A stretch of DNA of 64,000 nucleotides from Bacteroidota bacterium. GTDB lineage: Bacteria; Bacteroidota; Bacteroidia; Sphingobacteriales; Sphingobacteriaceae. The notes under the pieces were generated by a model. That model had not been told where the DNA came from and ran no database searches. It was given only the letters and a program-made list of their open reading frames with translations. Shown piece by piece: positions 37,172-46,155 of the stretch (the first letter of the stretch is position 1; every line of letters begins with the position of its first letter). The stretch lies in assembly GCA_013286565.1 (NCBI GenBank), contig JABDFM010000005.1:19951-83950 (forward strand), in the 5' to 3' direction. The translations under genes and the position numbers were made by a program.

Positions 37172-37321
37172 GTTTACTCACCCCGACTACGCTACGCTTG
37201 TCGACCCTCTCTTCGCTGCGCGGAAAGAGCGGTAAGAAAAAGTATTTAAAACTAAAATCCCTCTTTACGGCTTGCCGTAGAGAGGGTGGTCGAGCGAAGC
37301 AAAGACCGGGTGAGTCTAAAC
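37172..37321. repeat. 150-bp intergenic palindromic repeat
   Basis: The left arm starts GTTTACTCACCCCGACTACG and ends GACCCTCTCT; the right arm starts AGAGAGGGTGGTCGAGCGAA and ends GGGTGAGTCTAAAC. The arms are close complements of about 40 bp. The middle contains a second small palindrome, TACGGCTTGCCGTA. No gene is present between 37004 and 37539 apart from this unit and the preceding terminator; the open frames inside it are artefacts. Confidence 0.65.
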
Positions 37322-37539
37322 GCTATCCAAAACTAATTCATGCCTACACAGTTAACTGCATGGGCATTCTATCATATAATGGATCAGTTGCGATAACTGA
37401 TCCGAATTGTTCTTTGAAATATTAACTTGGAGCGGCGGATGATTGTAATCCGTCGTTTACAAACCCCAATCAACCTGGGCAGGTAACTGAATAGGTATGC
37501 TCCTAAATTGCTAATTTGGGGCGCAAATTTATAATCAGG

Positions 37540-38442
37540 ATGACCACTGCTGAAATACGATCAGATATCGAAGAAATAGAGAAGGACTCTTCACTTTATG
37601 AAGAGAAAAACTTTGATCAGCGTATGGAGGCTATCGACTTCATCGGTTTCCAGGTTATAGATCAGATCGATGAACTCCTGCTGAAAACAACTGAATCCGC
37701 CCAACTGCTTTTGCTCAGATCACGTGCTGAAAAAGTAAAGGCCAAACTGGAAGCAATTGATATTAACCTGTTCCAAAAATTGAGGGCAACCATCCGGACA
37801 GGGGGATATACAGGTACAGGATTCAAAAACCTGATCAATCAATACGTGGAGCTTAATTTAGACGATACCGAACACCAGGAAGAACCAGGTTATGATAACC
37901 TGGATATCCTTGTCAATTGCTTATCATCGCTTCCGACTATGCCGGAGCAGACTAAAGACCTGGAACCCGAAATGGTATACTATCAAAAAACACCGGCCAG
38001 GATCGTTTTCGAATTGGTTGAGAAAGCTCATTTCACCAAAGAGGACGTTTTTTTTGATTTAGGTTCAGGCTTGGGCCAGGTAGCCATATTGGTAAATCTT
38101 CTCACCGGCATCACAGCAAAAGGCATAGAGTTTGAGCCAACTTTTTGCGATTATGCAAGGAATTGCGCTGCTGCCCTCAATTTATCCAATGTGACCTATA
38201 TAAATGCTGATGCACGGAAAGCAGACTATTCCGAAGGGACTGTATTTTTTATGTTTACGCCCTTCAGGGGCGAGATACTGCAAGAGGTTTTAGAGCTCTT
38301 GAGGAAAGAATCCCAGCTTAGAAAAATTAAGATCGTTACTTATGGCCCCTGTACCGCCCAGGTCGCCTTGCAAAGCTGGCTGGATGCTGCAACACCCAAA
38401 GATGCTCCTGTTTACAAGCTGGCTGTTTTTAGTAGTTTATAA
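37540..38442 (+). CDS. DOT1-like SAM-dependent methyltransferase
   Basis: 300 residues from ATG 37540. The N-terminal 130 residues are helical and charged without recognised domain. The C-terminal half is a class I methyltransferase: motif I VFFDLGSGLGQVAILV, an acidic loop at KGIEFEP, motif II INADARKADYSEG and a post-motif MFTPFRGEIL. The E/F-x-P-T-x-C-x-YA arrangement after motif I resembles the DOT1 histone-lysine methyltransferase fold. Substrate in bacteria unknown. Solitary gene with a hairpin downstream. Confidence 0.78.
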   Translation: MTTAEIRSDIEEIEKDSSLYEEKNFDQRMEAIDFIGFQVIDQIDELLLKTTESAQLLLLRSRAEKVKAKLEAIDINLFQKLRATIRTGGYTGTGFKNLINQYVELNLDDTEHQEEPGYDNLDILVNCLSSLPTMPEQTKDLEPEMVYYQKTPARIVFELVEKAHFTKEDVFFDLGSGLGQVAILVNLLTGITAKGIEFEPTFCDYARNCAAALNLSNVTYINADARKADYSEGTVFFMFTPFRGEILQEVLELLRKESQLRKIKIVTYGPCTAQVALQSWLDAATPKDAPVYKLAVFSSL

Positions 38443-38508
38443 GATTGAGAAACTATTTATTGATCCTATTATGCTTGTAGATTATATCTATACAACGCGA
38501 CATAAAAT

Positions 38509-38540
38509 ACAAAGCCTTCAGCGAAAACTGAAGGCTTTGT
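38509..38540. terminator. Hairpin after methyltransferase gene
   Basis: ACAAAGCCTTCAG, loop CGAAAA, CTGAAGGCTTTGT: a perfect 13-bp stem. It may end transcription from either side, as the next gene is convergent, although neither T-run is strong. Confidence 0.55.
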
Positions 38541-38729
38541 ATCCCGAAGGGGAAGCCGACTTCGACCGTAGCCCGTCGGTTATCAATGCTATTTTAAGCA
38601 AAAATGTCTTGACTCTCCGAGTTGCTCATTGCAACGGTAAGTCAAATTGTTAATCCGAAAAGGCAAACAATCAACCTGTTTCAATAGGATTCTTTTACAA
38701 GGTATTCAACCAAAGAATTACTTTGCCAT

Positions 38730-39632
38730 TTAATTCAGATGCCTATATTCGCTTGGCGACTTCCCGGTCTTTGATTTGAATATCTTTGTAAAGTGCGAGG
38801 GGTGTTCAAACCCAAGCCCGTATGCGATCTCGCTGATAGAATCATTCGTTCCCCACAACAATGATTTAGCTTTATCTATTAGTTCCAGGTGGATATGTTC
38901 CTGAGTGGTTTTGCCCGTAAATTTGTTTAAAAGGTCGGATAAGTAATTAGGCGACAGGTTGAGCCGGGAAGCAAAATATTTAACATTTGGCAGCCCCATT
39001 TCAATCAGGGTGCTTTGAGAAAAATAATCTTTTAATAATTTTTCAAATTGCTGCACTACATCTGAGTTAACTTTTGCCCTGGTATAAAATTGCCGGTCGT
39101 AAAAACGGTTGCAGTAATTTAGCAAGAGTTCGATATTGCTTACGATGAGGCCCTGCGAGTGCTTGTCTATATTTTGCGAATACTCCCTTTCAATCTTTGC
39201 TACACAATCTTTAATGATCAGTTTCTCCTCTTCCGAAATATGCAGGGCCTCGTTGGCCTCATAATTAAAAAAGGAGTATTGATGTATCTTCTTGCCCAAA
39301 TCGGTACCATGTATCAGGTCGGGATGAATAAACAACGCCCAACCTTCATCAACAGTAACATCCGGGCCTGGCGCTATCACTTGTCCGGGTGCGGTGAATA
39401 TCAAGGAACCTTCACTGAAATCGTAGTATCCTTTGCCATATTTTAAAAGGCCCTCGAATTTTTTGCAGGAAATGGTATAAAAGCCAAAGCGGTAAAAAGC
39501 ATCCTCCTTAGGGCGCTTTGCGTAAAAGTCGGCATGGTCTATCACGCTTACCAGGGGGTGTTTTGGAGGCGCATATTTTACCAGCTTGTGCAGGTCGCTG
39601 ATAGATTGAAGATCAATGTATTTGTCGGGCAT
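38730..39632 (-). CDS. AraC-family transcriptional regulator
   Basis: 300 residues: cupin-like N-domain (FEGLLKYGKGYYDFSEGSLIF, QVIAPGP) and C-terminal double HTH (YFASRLNLSPNYLSDLLNKF and ISEIAYGLGFEHPSHFTKIF, then KTGKSPSEYR). This subgroup often lies beside an SDR or aldo-keto reductase gene that it regulates; here the SDR is directly upstream on the same strand, separated by a terminator. Confidence 0.88.
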   Translation of the reverse strand: MPDKYIDLQSISDLHKLVKYAPPKHPLVSVIDHADFYAKRPKEDAFYRFGFYTISCKKFEGLLKYGKGYYDFSEGSLIFTAPGQVIAPGPDVTVDEGWALFIHPDLIHGTDLGKKIHQYSFFNYEANEALHISEEEKLIIKDCVAKIEREYSQNIDKHSQGLIVSNIELLLNYCNRFYDRQFYTRAKVNSDVVQQFEKLLKDYFSQSTLIEMGLPNVKYFASRLNLSPNYLSDLLNKFTGKTTQEHIHLELIDKAKSLLWGTNDSISEIAYGLGFEHPSHFTKIFKSKTGKSPSEYRHLN

Positions 39633-39660
39633 ATTTTTACTGTGTTATAAAGTTACCATA

Positions 39661-39699
39661 AAAAATGCGGCTGCCCTGACTTTGGACAGCCGCATTTTT
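39661..39699 (-). terminator. Intrinsic terminator of the SDR gene
   Basis: 13-bp stem AAAAATGCGGCTG against CAGCCGCATTTTT with a 13-nt loop, followed by T's on the minus strand. It abuts the stop codon of the SDR gene. Confidence 0.75.
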
Positions 39700-40512
39700 T
39701 TACATGCCCGTTTGGGCAGCCATCATTTTTTTAAAGTCAGCATCATTCATTTGCTTTCTGGCTTCTATTAATTGCACGGCATCGTGCCCAACAGGGTAGC
39801 GCAAGTTTTCAGTGCCATCAGTAGCGGCTTTATAAATAGCATCGGCCACTTCGCCAATATTTTCAGACATAGGCCAGTGGTCCAGTAGGGAGATAAATTT
39901 ATCAAATGCAGGTTGATAATCGTCCAGACCATCACTGCCGAAAAGATCCATTGAACGTCCCGCGAACTCGGTCTTATAGCCCCCCGGTTCAACTATTTTT
40001 AAGCGGATGCCAAGCGGATTTAATTCGTATTGCATCGATTCCGTCAGCCCTTCAACCGCAAATTTGGTGGCATGATAAAGAGAGGAGAACGGGAAGGTGA
40101 TCCTTCCACCTACCGACGAAACATTGATGATGGTACCTGATCTTTGTTGCCGCATACCTGGCAATACCGCTTTTGTCACTTCTATCAACCCAAACAAATT
40201 CACATCGAACTGTTGTTTAACTTGTTCTTCGGTAGCGGCTTCCAATGCACCCAATGCGCCGTAGCCTGCATTGTTCACCAATACATCAATTTTGCCAAAT
40301 TTCTCAATACCCGCTTTCACCGCGTTTTGTATGCTCAGTTTATCGGTTACATCCAATTTGCTAATAAAAACATTGCTAAGTGTAGATAGCTCAATTTCTT
40401 TTTCAGGTGAACGCATGGTAGCGATCACATTCCAGTTATTTGTATGAAATAGTTTAGCGGCCGCTTTTCCAAACCCGGCCGAAGCACCTGTGATTAATAC
40501 TGTCTTTTTCAT
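39700..40512 (-). CDS. Short-chain dehydrogenase/reductase
   Basis: 270 residues of the classical SDR type: TGASAGFGKAAAKLF cofactor loop at the N-terminus, NNAGYGALG, and the catalytic Tyr-x3-Lys in LYHATKFAVEG with a Ser in INVSSVGG. The loop favours NADP(H). Substrate cannot be assigned. It is divergent from the tetR gene across a 212-bp gap that holds one copy of the TetR operator. Confidence 0.88.
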   Translation of the reverse strand: MKKTVLITGASAGFGKAAAKLFHTNNWNVIATMRSPEKEIELSTLSNVFISKLDVTDKLSIQNAVKAGIEKFGKIDVLVNNAGYGALGALEAATEEQVKQQFDVNLFGLIEVTKAVLPGMRQQRSGTIINVSSVGGRITFPFSSLYHATKFAVEGLTESMQYELNPLGIRLKIVEPGGYKTEFAGRSMDLFGSDGLDDYQPAFDKFISLLDHWPMSENIGEVADAIYKAATDGTENLRYPVGHDAVQLIEARKQMNDADFKKMMAAQTGM

Positions 40513-40678
40513 TGCTTTATATTTTTAATTTCTAAAGCAAAGATCCGGTTAAGAGCGCTGCCTGATTTATACGTTTCAACTGATCTCTTATACATTTCAG
40601 GGGCTGAAAGTACCAGACATTGACATCTCCCCCACAAAATCTGACAATCAGATGAACACACTTTAATATTTATCACTG

Positions 40679-40711
40679 TATATTTGCCTAACGGTGTTAA
40701 ATTATTTAATA
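40679..40711 (+). promoter_or_regulatory. tetR promoter -7 box and TetR operator copy 1
   Basis: TATATTTG at 40679-40686 is a perfect TAnnTTTG element. Right behind it lies TGTTAAATTATTTAATA (40695-40711), which matches the palindromic operator found twice downstream except for its last half-site base pair. The site covers the expected start point, so TetR should repress its own gene. Confidence 0.7.
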
Positions 40712-40724
40712 TCGTAACTACAAA

Positions 40725-41324
40725 ATGGCAAGTAAAGACAGGATACAACGATTAAAGGAAGAAACCAGGATAAACATCCTGGATGCTTCACTACAGATCG
40801 CTAAAGAAGAGGGATGGCCGGCATTAAGCATGCGTAAAATTGCGGATGCTATTGAATACACTGCTCCTATTATATATGAGTATTTCTCCAATAAGGATGC
40901 AATACTAATGGAGCTTACCCGCAAGGGGTTTTTGATCCTGGCCAGGGATATGAAGGCTGCAAAAGAAAAACACCGCTTACCGGCAAAACAATTGGAAGCC
41001 ATGTGGCTGGCATACTGGAACTTTGCTTTCGCCGAAAAGGAATTATACCAGGTAATGTTTGGTGTAGACGTAAACTGTTGTGAACTGTGCGAGATAATGC
41101 CCGAAGCAGAAGTTCCATGGACAATGGTCACCGAGGTAATCGAAGATCTGATGACGCCGTACAAACCAACCGAGGACGAGGTGAGTGTTAAATATTACAC
41201 ATTCTGGTCGGTAATACACGGATTGATCTCGATCAACATGGTTCGGCGCCGCACCTCGGACGAGATTACTCATGAAGTACTAAAGACTGCGATAAGCGGT
41301 ATCATCAGGTCGATAAAAGCGTAA
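40725..41324 (+). CDS. TetR-family repressor of the RND efflux operon
   Basis: 199 residues. N-terminal HTH: INILDASLQIAKEEGWPALS then MRKIADAIEYTAPIIYEYFS, with IYEYF the recognition helix in place of the usual LYRHF. The C-terminal part resembles TetR_C domains (WLAYWNFAFAEKELYQVMF). The gene is flanked by three copies of the same 17-bp palindrome, in front of itself and in front of the pump operon, so autoregulation and efflux control are the direct reading. Confidence 0.9.
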   Translation: MASKDRIQRLKEETRINILDASLQIAKEEGWPALSMRKIADAIEYTAPIIYEYFSNKDAILMELTRKGFLILARDMKAAKEKHRLPAKQLEAMWLAYWNFAFAEKELYQVMFGVDVNCCELCEIMPEAEVPWTMVTEVIEDLMTPYKPTEDEVSVKYYTFWSVIHGLISINMVRRRTSDEITHEVLKTAISGIIRSIKA

Positions 41325-41347
41325 TTTTTTTGACCCTAATAAAGTAC

Positions 41348-41364
41348 TGTTAAATTATTTAACA
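41348..41364 (+). promoter_or_regulatory. TetR operator copy 2
   Basis: TGTTAAATTATTTAACA, a perfect palindrome around a central T, 24 bp after the tetR stop. An additional GTTAA half-site follows at 41367-41371. Confidence 0.75.
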
Positions 41365-41542
41365 ATGTTAAGTTAAAGTTAAGAGCACCTGAACAGCAAG
41401 AACCGGGTTTTAGCCTATGGTTACAAATATGAAATTTGACCCGTGAAAGTTGTTCTGAGGGACAATTCCAAAATAAATTAATCTAATAAATATATAATGC
41501 CATGAAAAAAGCTATCAAAATCTATTCAGAAGTATTTACAAT

Positions 41543-41559
41543 TGTTAAATAATTTAACA
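41543..41559 (+). promoter_or_regulatory. TetR operator copy 3
   Basis: TGTTAAATAATTTAACA, the exact reverse complement of copy 2, followed by ACGTTAAC. It lies 128 bp before the periplasmic adaptor gene. With copy 2 it brackets a 180-bp non-coding stretch that holds a 16-codon ORF (41502-41552) but no obvious consensus promoter. Confidence 0.75.
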
Positions 41560-41686
41560 ACGTTAACTTCACATAAGTCCACATTGTAGCAAATAATGTC
41601 CAATTGTGGCGCTCCTGATCGTCATTGGGGCATTAACATAGAAAAATAAAACAATAGAATCATCAATCAATAATTCAATAATCATT

Positions 41687-42814
41687 ATGAAAACTATCTA
41701 TCTGGCGCTAATTGCGCTTTCACTATACAGTTGCTCGCCAAAACCGCAAACAGCTGTAGCACCGCCGCCACCATCGTTACCTGTCGCAACCATAGTTACA
41801 GGTAATGACACTACTTACCAGGAATACCCTGCATCAGTAGAAGGCACAGTTAATGTTGAAGTTCGTCCGCAAGTGAGTGGTACCCTTGACAGGGTATTTG
41901 TTGATGAAGGCTCCTTTGTAAACGCCGGTCGGCCTTTATTTAAAATTAATGATCAGCCTTATCGCGCAGCTTTAAACAATGCTATCGCCAGCCAGCACGC
42001 CGCCGAAGGTGCAGCTGCAAATGCACAACTCGAAATTGACAAGCTAACACCGCTGGTTCAAAACAAGGTGGTTTCTGATTACCAGTTAAAAACTGCAAAA
42101 GCAGCCTATGACATTGCAAAAGCAAATATCGAGCAGGCAAAAGCAAATGTTTCAACAGCTCAGATCAACTTGGGTTATACTTTAATTAAGGCCCCGGTAA
42201 ACGGGTATATCGGCAGGTTGTTGAAAAAGCAGGGTAGCCTGGTAGGACCAACTGATCCTGAGTCGCTTACCCAGCTATCGGATGTGCACGATGTGCATGT
42301 TTATTTCTCGCTAAGCGAAAAGGACTTTGTAAACTTTAAAGAGCAATATCCCGGGGAAACCTTAAATGACAAGCTGAAACAACTGCCGTCAGTATCATTA
42401 TTGCTGGCTGATAATAGCGAGTACACCAAACAAGGTAAAATTGATATGATAGACGGCCAGTTCGATAAAACCACCGGTGCTATCACGCTAAGGGCAAGCT
42501 TTGCTAATCCGCAAGGGCTGTTACGTTCAGGTAATACAGGTAAAATACGCCTGAGTTTGCAGCACAAGAATGTGCTTATTGTACCGCAAGCAGCTACCAT
42601 TGAATTGCAGGACAAAGTATTTGTTTTTGCTGTGGCTGATAGTAATAAAGTTAAAAAGCAGGTTATCACTATTGTAGGTAAAAGCGGCGATAACTACCTG
42701 GTGAAAGAGGGTATCAAAGCCGGCGACCAGATCGTTCTGTCAGGATTTGACCACTTACAGGAAGGTACGGTGATACACCCGGAAAAAGCAGCCAATAAGC
42801 TTGCTGCTAACTAA
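41687..42814 (+). CDS. RND efflux periplasmic adaptor (MexA/AcrA-type lipoprotein)
   Basis: 375 residues. Lipoprotein signal with Cys16 (LSLYSC). Then the lipoyl half-motif VEVRPQVSGTLDRVFVDEGSFV, a long alpha-hairpin (about 100-165, Ala/Lys/Gln-rich), the second lipoyl half LGYTLIKAPVNGYIG, beta-barrel and membrane-proximal domains. It joins the inner-membrane pump to the outer-membrane channel, both encoded directly downstream. Confidence 0.94.
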   Translation: MKTIYLALIALSLYSCSPKPQTAVAPPPPSLPVATIVTGNDTTYQEYPASVEGTVNVEVRPQVSGTLDRVFVDEGSFVNAGRPLFKINDQPYRAALNNAIASQHAAEGAAANAQLEIDKLTPLVQNKVVSDYQLKTAKAAYDIAKANIEQAKANVSTAQINLGYTLIKAPVNGYIGRLLKKQGSLVGPTDPESLTQLSDVHDVHVYFSLSEKDFVNFKEQYPGETLNDKLKQLPSVSLLLADNSEYTKQGKIDMIDGQFDKTTGAITLRASFANPQGLLRSGNTGKIRLSLQHKNVLIVPQAATIELQDKVFVFAVADSNKVKKQVITIVGKSGDNYLVKEGIKAGDQIVLSGFDHLQEGTVIHPEKAANKLAAN

Positions 42815-42838
42815 TACATTCACTCAAACATTAATGTT

Positions 42839-45800
42839 ATGTTAAAAAAATTCATAGAAAGACCGGTACTTGCTACCGTGATCTCCATACTACTGGTGAT
42901 ACTGGGTGTGCTCGGATTAACCAGGCTGCCTTTGCAACAATTCCCGGACATTGCGCCTCCGTCAGTGCTGGTAACAGCTGTTTATCCGGGAGCCAATGCT
43001 GAAACGGTACTGCGTTCGGTAGCGCCATCCATTGAAGAGGCTATCAATGGCGTTGAGAATATGACCTATATGACCTCGACGGCCAGTAATGATGGCACGC
43101 TTGCGATAAACGTATTCTTTAAATTAGGCACAAATGCCGATCAGGCTGCAGTAAACGTACAAAACCGTGTATCACAGGCGACCAGCCAGTTGCCTGCCGA
43201 AGTGGTACAACAAGGTATCAATACAGCTAAACAGCAGAATAGCTTCATTATGGCTATTGGTATGTATACCGATGATGAAAAGAAATACGACCAGACCTTT
43301 GTGGCCAACTATGCACAGATCAATATTGTACCCGAGATCAAACGTATCCCCGGTGTAGGCTCTGCAAGCATATTTGGTGGTGTAAAAGATTACTCTATGC
43401 GTATTTGGCTTAACCCTTCACAGCTTGAGGCACACAATATAACACCGACCGAAGTAATGGCCGCTATCCAGGATAAAAGTTTGGAAGCTGCGCCAGGTAA
43501 ATTCGGTGAAAGAAGCAAAGAAGTTTACGAGTACGTTATTAAGTATAAAGGTAAGTTAACCAAGCCCGAGGAATATGAAAATATAGCCATTCGTGCAAAT
43601 CCAGATGGCTCTGTGCTTCGCCTGAAAGATGTGGCAAGAGTTGAACTGGGCGCTTACTCTTACACCAGTCTTACCCGTTTGAATGGTAAAAAAGGCATTG
43701 TTATTGGCGTGATCCAGCTATCGGGCTCAAATGCCAACGAGGTGCAGATCGCTATTAACAAACTGATGGAAAAGGCCTCAAAAGATTTTCCGGATGGTGT
43801 CAAATACAACATCTTTTATAGCACTAAGGTTGCACTGGACGAATCCATTACCCAGGTGGAGCATACATTGTTAGAGGCGTTTGTACTGGTATTTATCGTA
43901 GTGTTCATCTTCCTGCAGGATTTCAGGTCAACACTGATTCCGGCGATAGCTGTACCGGTGGCTATTATCGGTACGTTCTTCCTGATGTCGATATTTGGTT
44001 TCTCCATCAACCTGCTAACCTTATTTGCACTGGTATTAGCGATAGGTATTGTTGTTGACGACGCCATTGTGGTAGTTGAAGCCGTGCATGCCAAAATGGA
44101 GCATAAGCATTTACCACCAAAAGAAGCGACTGTTGAAGCAATGCACGAAATTACCGGGGCAATCATCTCTATTACATTTGTGATGGCGGCTGTGTTTCTT
44201 CCTGTTGGCTTCATGAGCGGGTCTACAGGATTATTCTACCGGCAGTTTGCCTTTACTATGGCGATAGCGATCATCATATCAGCTGTCAACGCGTTAACGC
44301 TTAGCCCTGCATTAGCTGCCTTGTTTTTAAAGGATATGCATGCTGACAGGAGAGAAGGGACTAATAAAAATACTTTTAAAGAACGCTTCTTTACCGTGTT
44401 CAATAACAACTTTACTGCGCTAACCAACAAGTATACCGGCGGACTGAAATTCCTGATCCGTCATAAATGGATCAGCATGGGCGGCCTTGCTTTAGTTACG
44501 CTGGGTGTAGTATGGATGGTAAGGACAACCAAAACAGGTTTTATCCCTACAGAGGACCAGGGCTTTATTGCCATTGCGGTGAATACTCCATCAGGAACCT
44601 CGCTAAATGGCACTTCACAAATAATGCAACAGGCCGAAACTGAGGTAGGCAAGAATCCTGCATCAAGGTTTGTGACGGCATTACCTGGCTTTAACCTGCT
44701 TACGCAGTCAACCAGCCCATCGGCTGCAGTGTTCTTTGTGCTGCTTAAAAAACCGGAGGACAGGGGTAAGGTAAAGGATATCAATGCGATTATGGAGGGG
44801 ATACGGGGACAATTAGCCGGAGTAAAGGGTGGTAGCTTCTTCGTGTTCAGCTTCCCTACGGTTCCGGGTTTCAGTAACGTGGAAGCATTGGATTTTGTGC
44901 TGCAAGATAAAACCGGAGGTAAACTGGATAAGTTCAGCGGCGTGTCCAATAACTTTATTATGGCGCTAATGAAGAAACCTGCTGTTGCGTATGCATTTAC
45001 ATCATTCAAAGCTGATTATCCACAGTTACAATTGGAAGTTGATGATGATAAAGCCAATCAATTGGGCGTAAGCGTAAAAGATATATTGCAAACCATGCAG
45101 GTTTATTTTGGTAGTGCACAAGCCTCAGACTTTAACCGTTTTGGTAAATATTACAGGGTGATCGTCCAGGCTGATATAGCCGATCGTGCTGACCCTTCAG
45201 CTATTGACCGTGTATTTGTGAGAAACAGGACTGGACAAATGGTTCCTATTAGCTCAATGGTAAAACTGACCCGTGTTTATGGTTCAGAAACAGCATCACG
45301 CTATAACCTGTTCAACTCTATTGAGATCAATGCTATTCCAAAACCGGGTTTCAGCTCAGGTGAAGCTATCGAAGCTATACGTGAAACAGCAAAAGAGCAG
45401 TTGCCATTTGGTTTCTCTTATGAGTTTACCGGACAAACCCGCGAGGAAATTTCATCAAGCGGTCAGTCGGCTGTGGTATTCCTGTTGTGTCTGATATTTG
45501 TTTATTTTCTTTTATCGGCACAATATGAAAGTTACATCCTGCCATTTGCTGTTATATTATCAATACCAACAGGTGTACTGGGGGTGTTTATAGCCATCGG
45601 CCTTAACGGTATCGAAAACAATATCTACGTACAGGTAGCGCTGATCATGCTTATCGGTTTGTTGGCCAAAAACGCCATCCTGATCGTAGAGTTTGCAGTT
45701 CAGCGCCGCAGGGCAGGATTGTCATTGGTCGCAGCGGCCATTGAAGCAGCGAAACTCAGGATACGTCCTATCATCATGACTTCCCTGGCCTTTTTTTTCG

Positions 45801-46057
45801 GGTTGTTCCCGATGAGTATTGCAACCGGCCCGTCAGCACAGGGTAACCACTCTATCAGTATTGCTGCTGCCGGAGGGATGGTTTCAGGTGTATTGCTTGG
45901 CTTGTTCATTATTCCTGTATTATTTGTGATATTCCAGAATTTGCAGGAAAGAGTTACAGGTATACCGGTTGCTGTTTTGAATGACGGAGCCATAGATGAA
46001 TACAACAGGTTAAACGGTACAGCCGTGCCATCAATAGAAGAAGAAGAAACAGTTTAA
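42839..46057 (+). CDS. RND efflux inner-membrane pump (AcrB/HAE1 family)
   Basis: 1072 residues. Starts MLKKFIERPVLATVISILLV. The proton-relay Asp pair is present in LAIGIVVDDAIVVVEAV; other signatures are NVQNRVSQATSQLP, the second-half transmembrane block VALIMLIGLLAKNAILIVEF and RIRPIIMTSLAFFFGLFP. It exports hydrophobic drugs or metabolites with proton antiport. Family members of this HAE1 type usually handle multiple compounds. Normal length. Confidence 0.95.
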   Translation: MLKKFIERPVLATVISILLVILGVLGLTRLPLQQFPDIAPPSVLVTAVYPGANAETVLRSVAPSIEEAINGVENMTYMTSTASNDGTLAINVFFKLGTNADQAAVNVQNRVSQATSQLPAEVVQQGINTAKQQNSFIMAIGMYTDDEKKYDQTFVANYAQINIVPEIKRIPGVGSASIFGGVKDYSMRIWLNPSQLEAHNITPTEVMAAIQDKSLEAAPGKFGERSKEVYEYVIKYKGKLTKPEEYENIAIRANPDGSVLRLKDVARVELGAYSYTSLTRLNGKKGIVIGVIQLSGSNANEVQIAINKLMEKASKDFPDGVKYNIFYSTKVALDESITQVEHTLLEAFVLVFIVVFIFLQDFRSTLIPAIAVPVAIIGTFFLMSIFGFSINLLTLFALVLAIGIVVDDAIVVVEAVHAKMEHKHLPPKEATVEAMHEITGAIISITFVMAAVFLPVGFMSGSTGLFYRQFAFTMAIAIIISAVNALTLSPALAALFLKDMHADRREGTNKNTFKERFFTVFNNNFTALTNKYTGGLKFLIRHKWISMGGLALVTLGVVWMVRTTKTGFIPTEDQGFIAIAVNTPSGTSLNGTSQIMQQAETEVGKNPASRFVTALPGFNLLTQSTSPSAAVFFVLLKKPEDRGKVKDINAIMEGIRGQLAGVKGGSFFVFSFPTVPGFSNVEALDFVLQDKTGGKLDKFSGVSNNFIMALMKKPAVAYAFTSFKADYPQLQLEVDDDKANQLGVSVKDILQTMQVYFGSAQASDFNRFGKYYRVIVQADIADRADPSAIDRVFVRNRTGQMVPISSMVKLTRVYGSETASRYNLFNSIEINAIPKPGFSSGEAIEAIRETAKEQLPFGFSYEFTGQTREEISSSGQSAVVFLLCLIFVYFLLSAQYESYILPFAVILSIPTGVLGVFIAIGLNGIENNIYVQVALIMLIGLLAKNAILIVEFAVQRRRAGLSLVAAAIEAAKLRIRPIIMTSLAFFFGLFPMSIATGPSAQGNHSISIAAAGGMVSGVLLGLFIIPVLFVIFQNLQERVTGIPVAVLNDGAIDEYNRLNGTAVPSIEEEETV

Positions 46058-46155
46058 TTTAAATTGATTACAACAATGAAACCATCATGGGCAGCATTTA
46101 AAAATATAAATATGCCCATGATAGCTTCATTACAAATGAAAAACAAATTACTACA

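Noticed and set aside
37198..37425. 75-codon plus-strand frame
   Set aside because: It lies mostly in the 37172-37321 palindromic repeat; low-complexity basic translation.
38342..38653. 103-codon plus-strand frame over the end of the methyltransferase
   Set aside because: Starts inside the methyltransferase in another frame and runs through a hairpin; no protein-like pattern.
43816..44214. Long minus-strand frames opposite the RND pump gene (also at 44461-45009)
   Set aside because: Antisense shadows of a normal-length pump gene; Thr/Ser/Ala-rich translation typical for such shadows.
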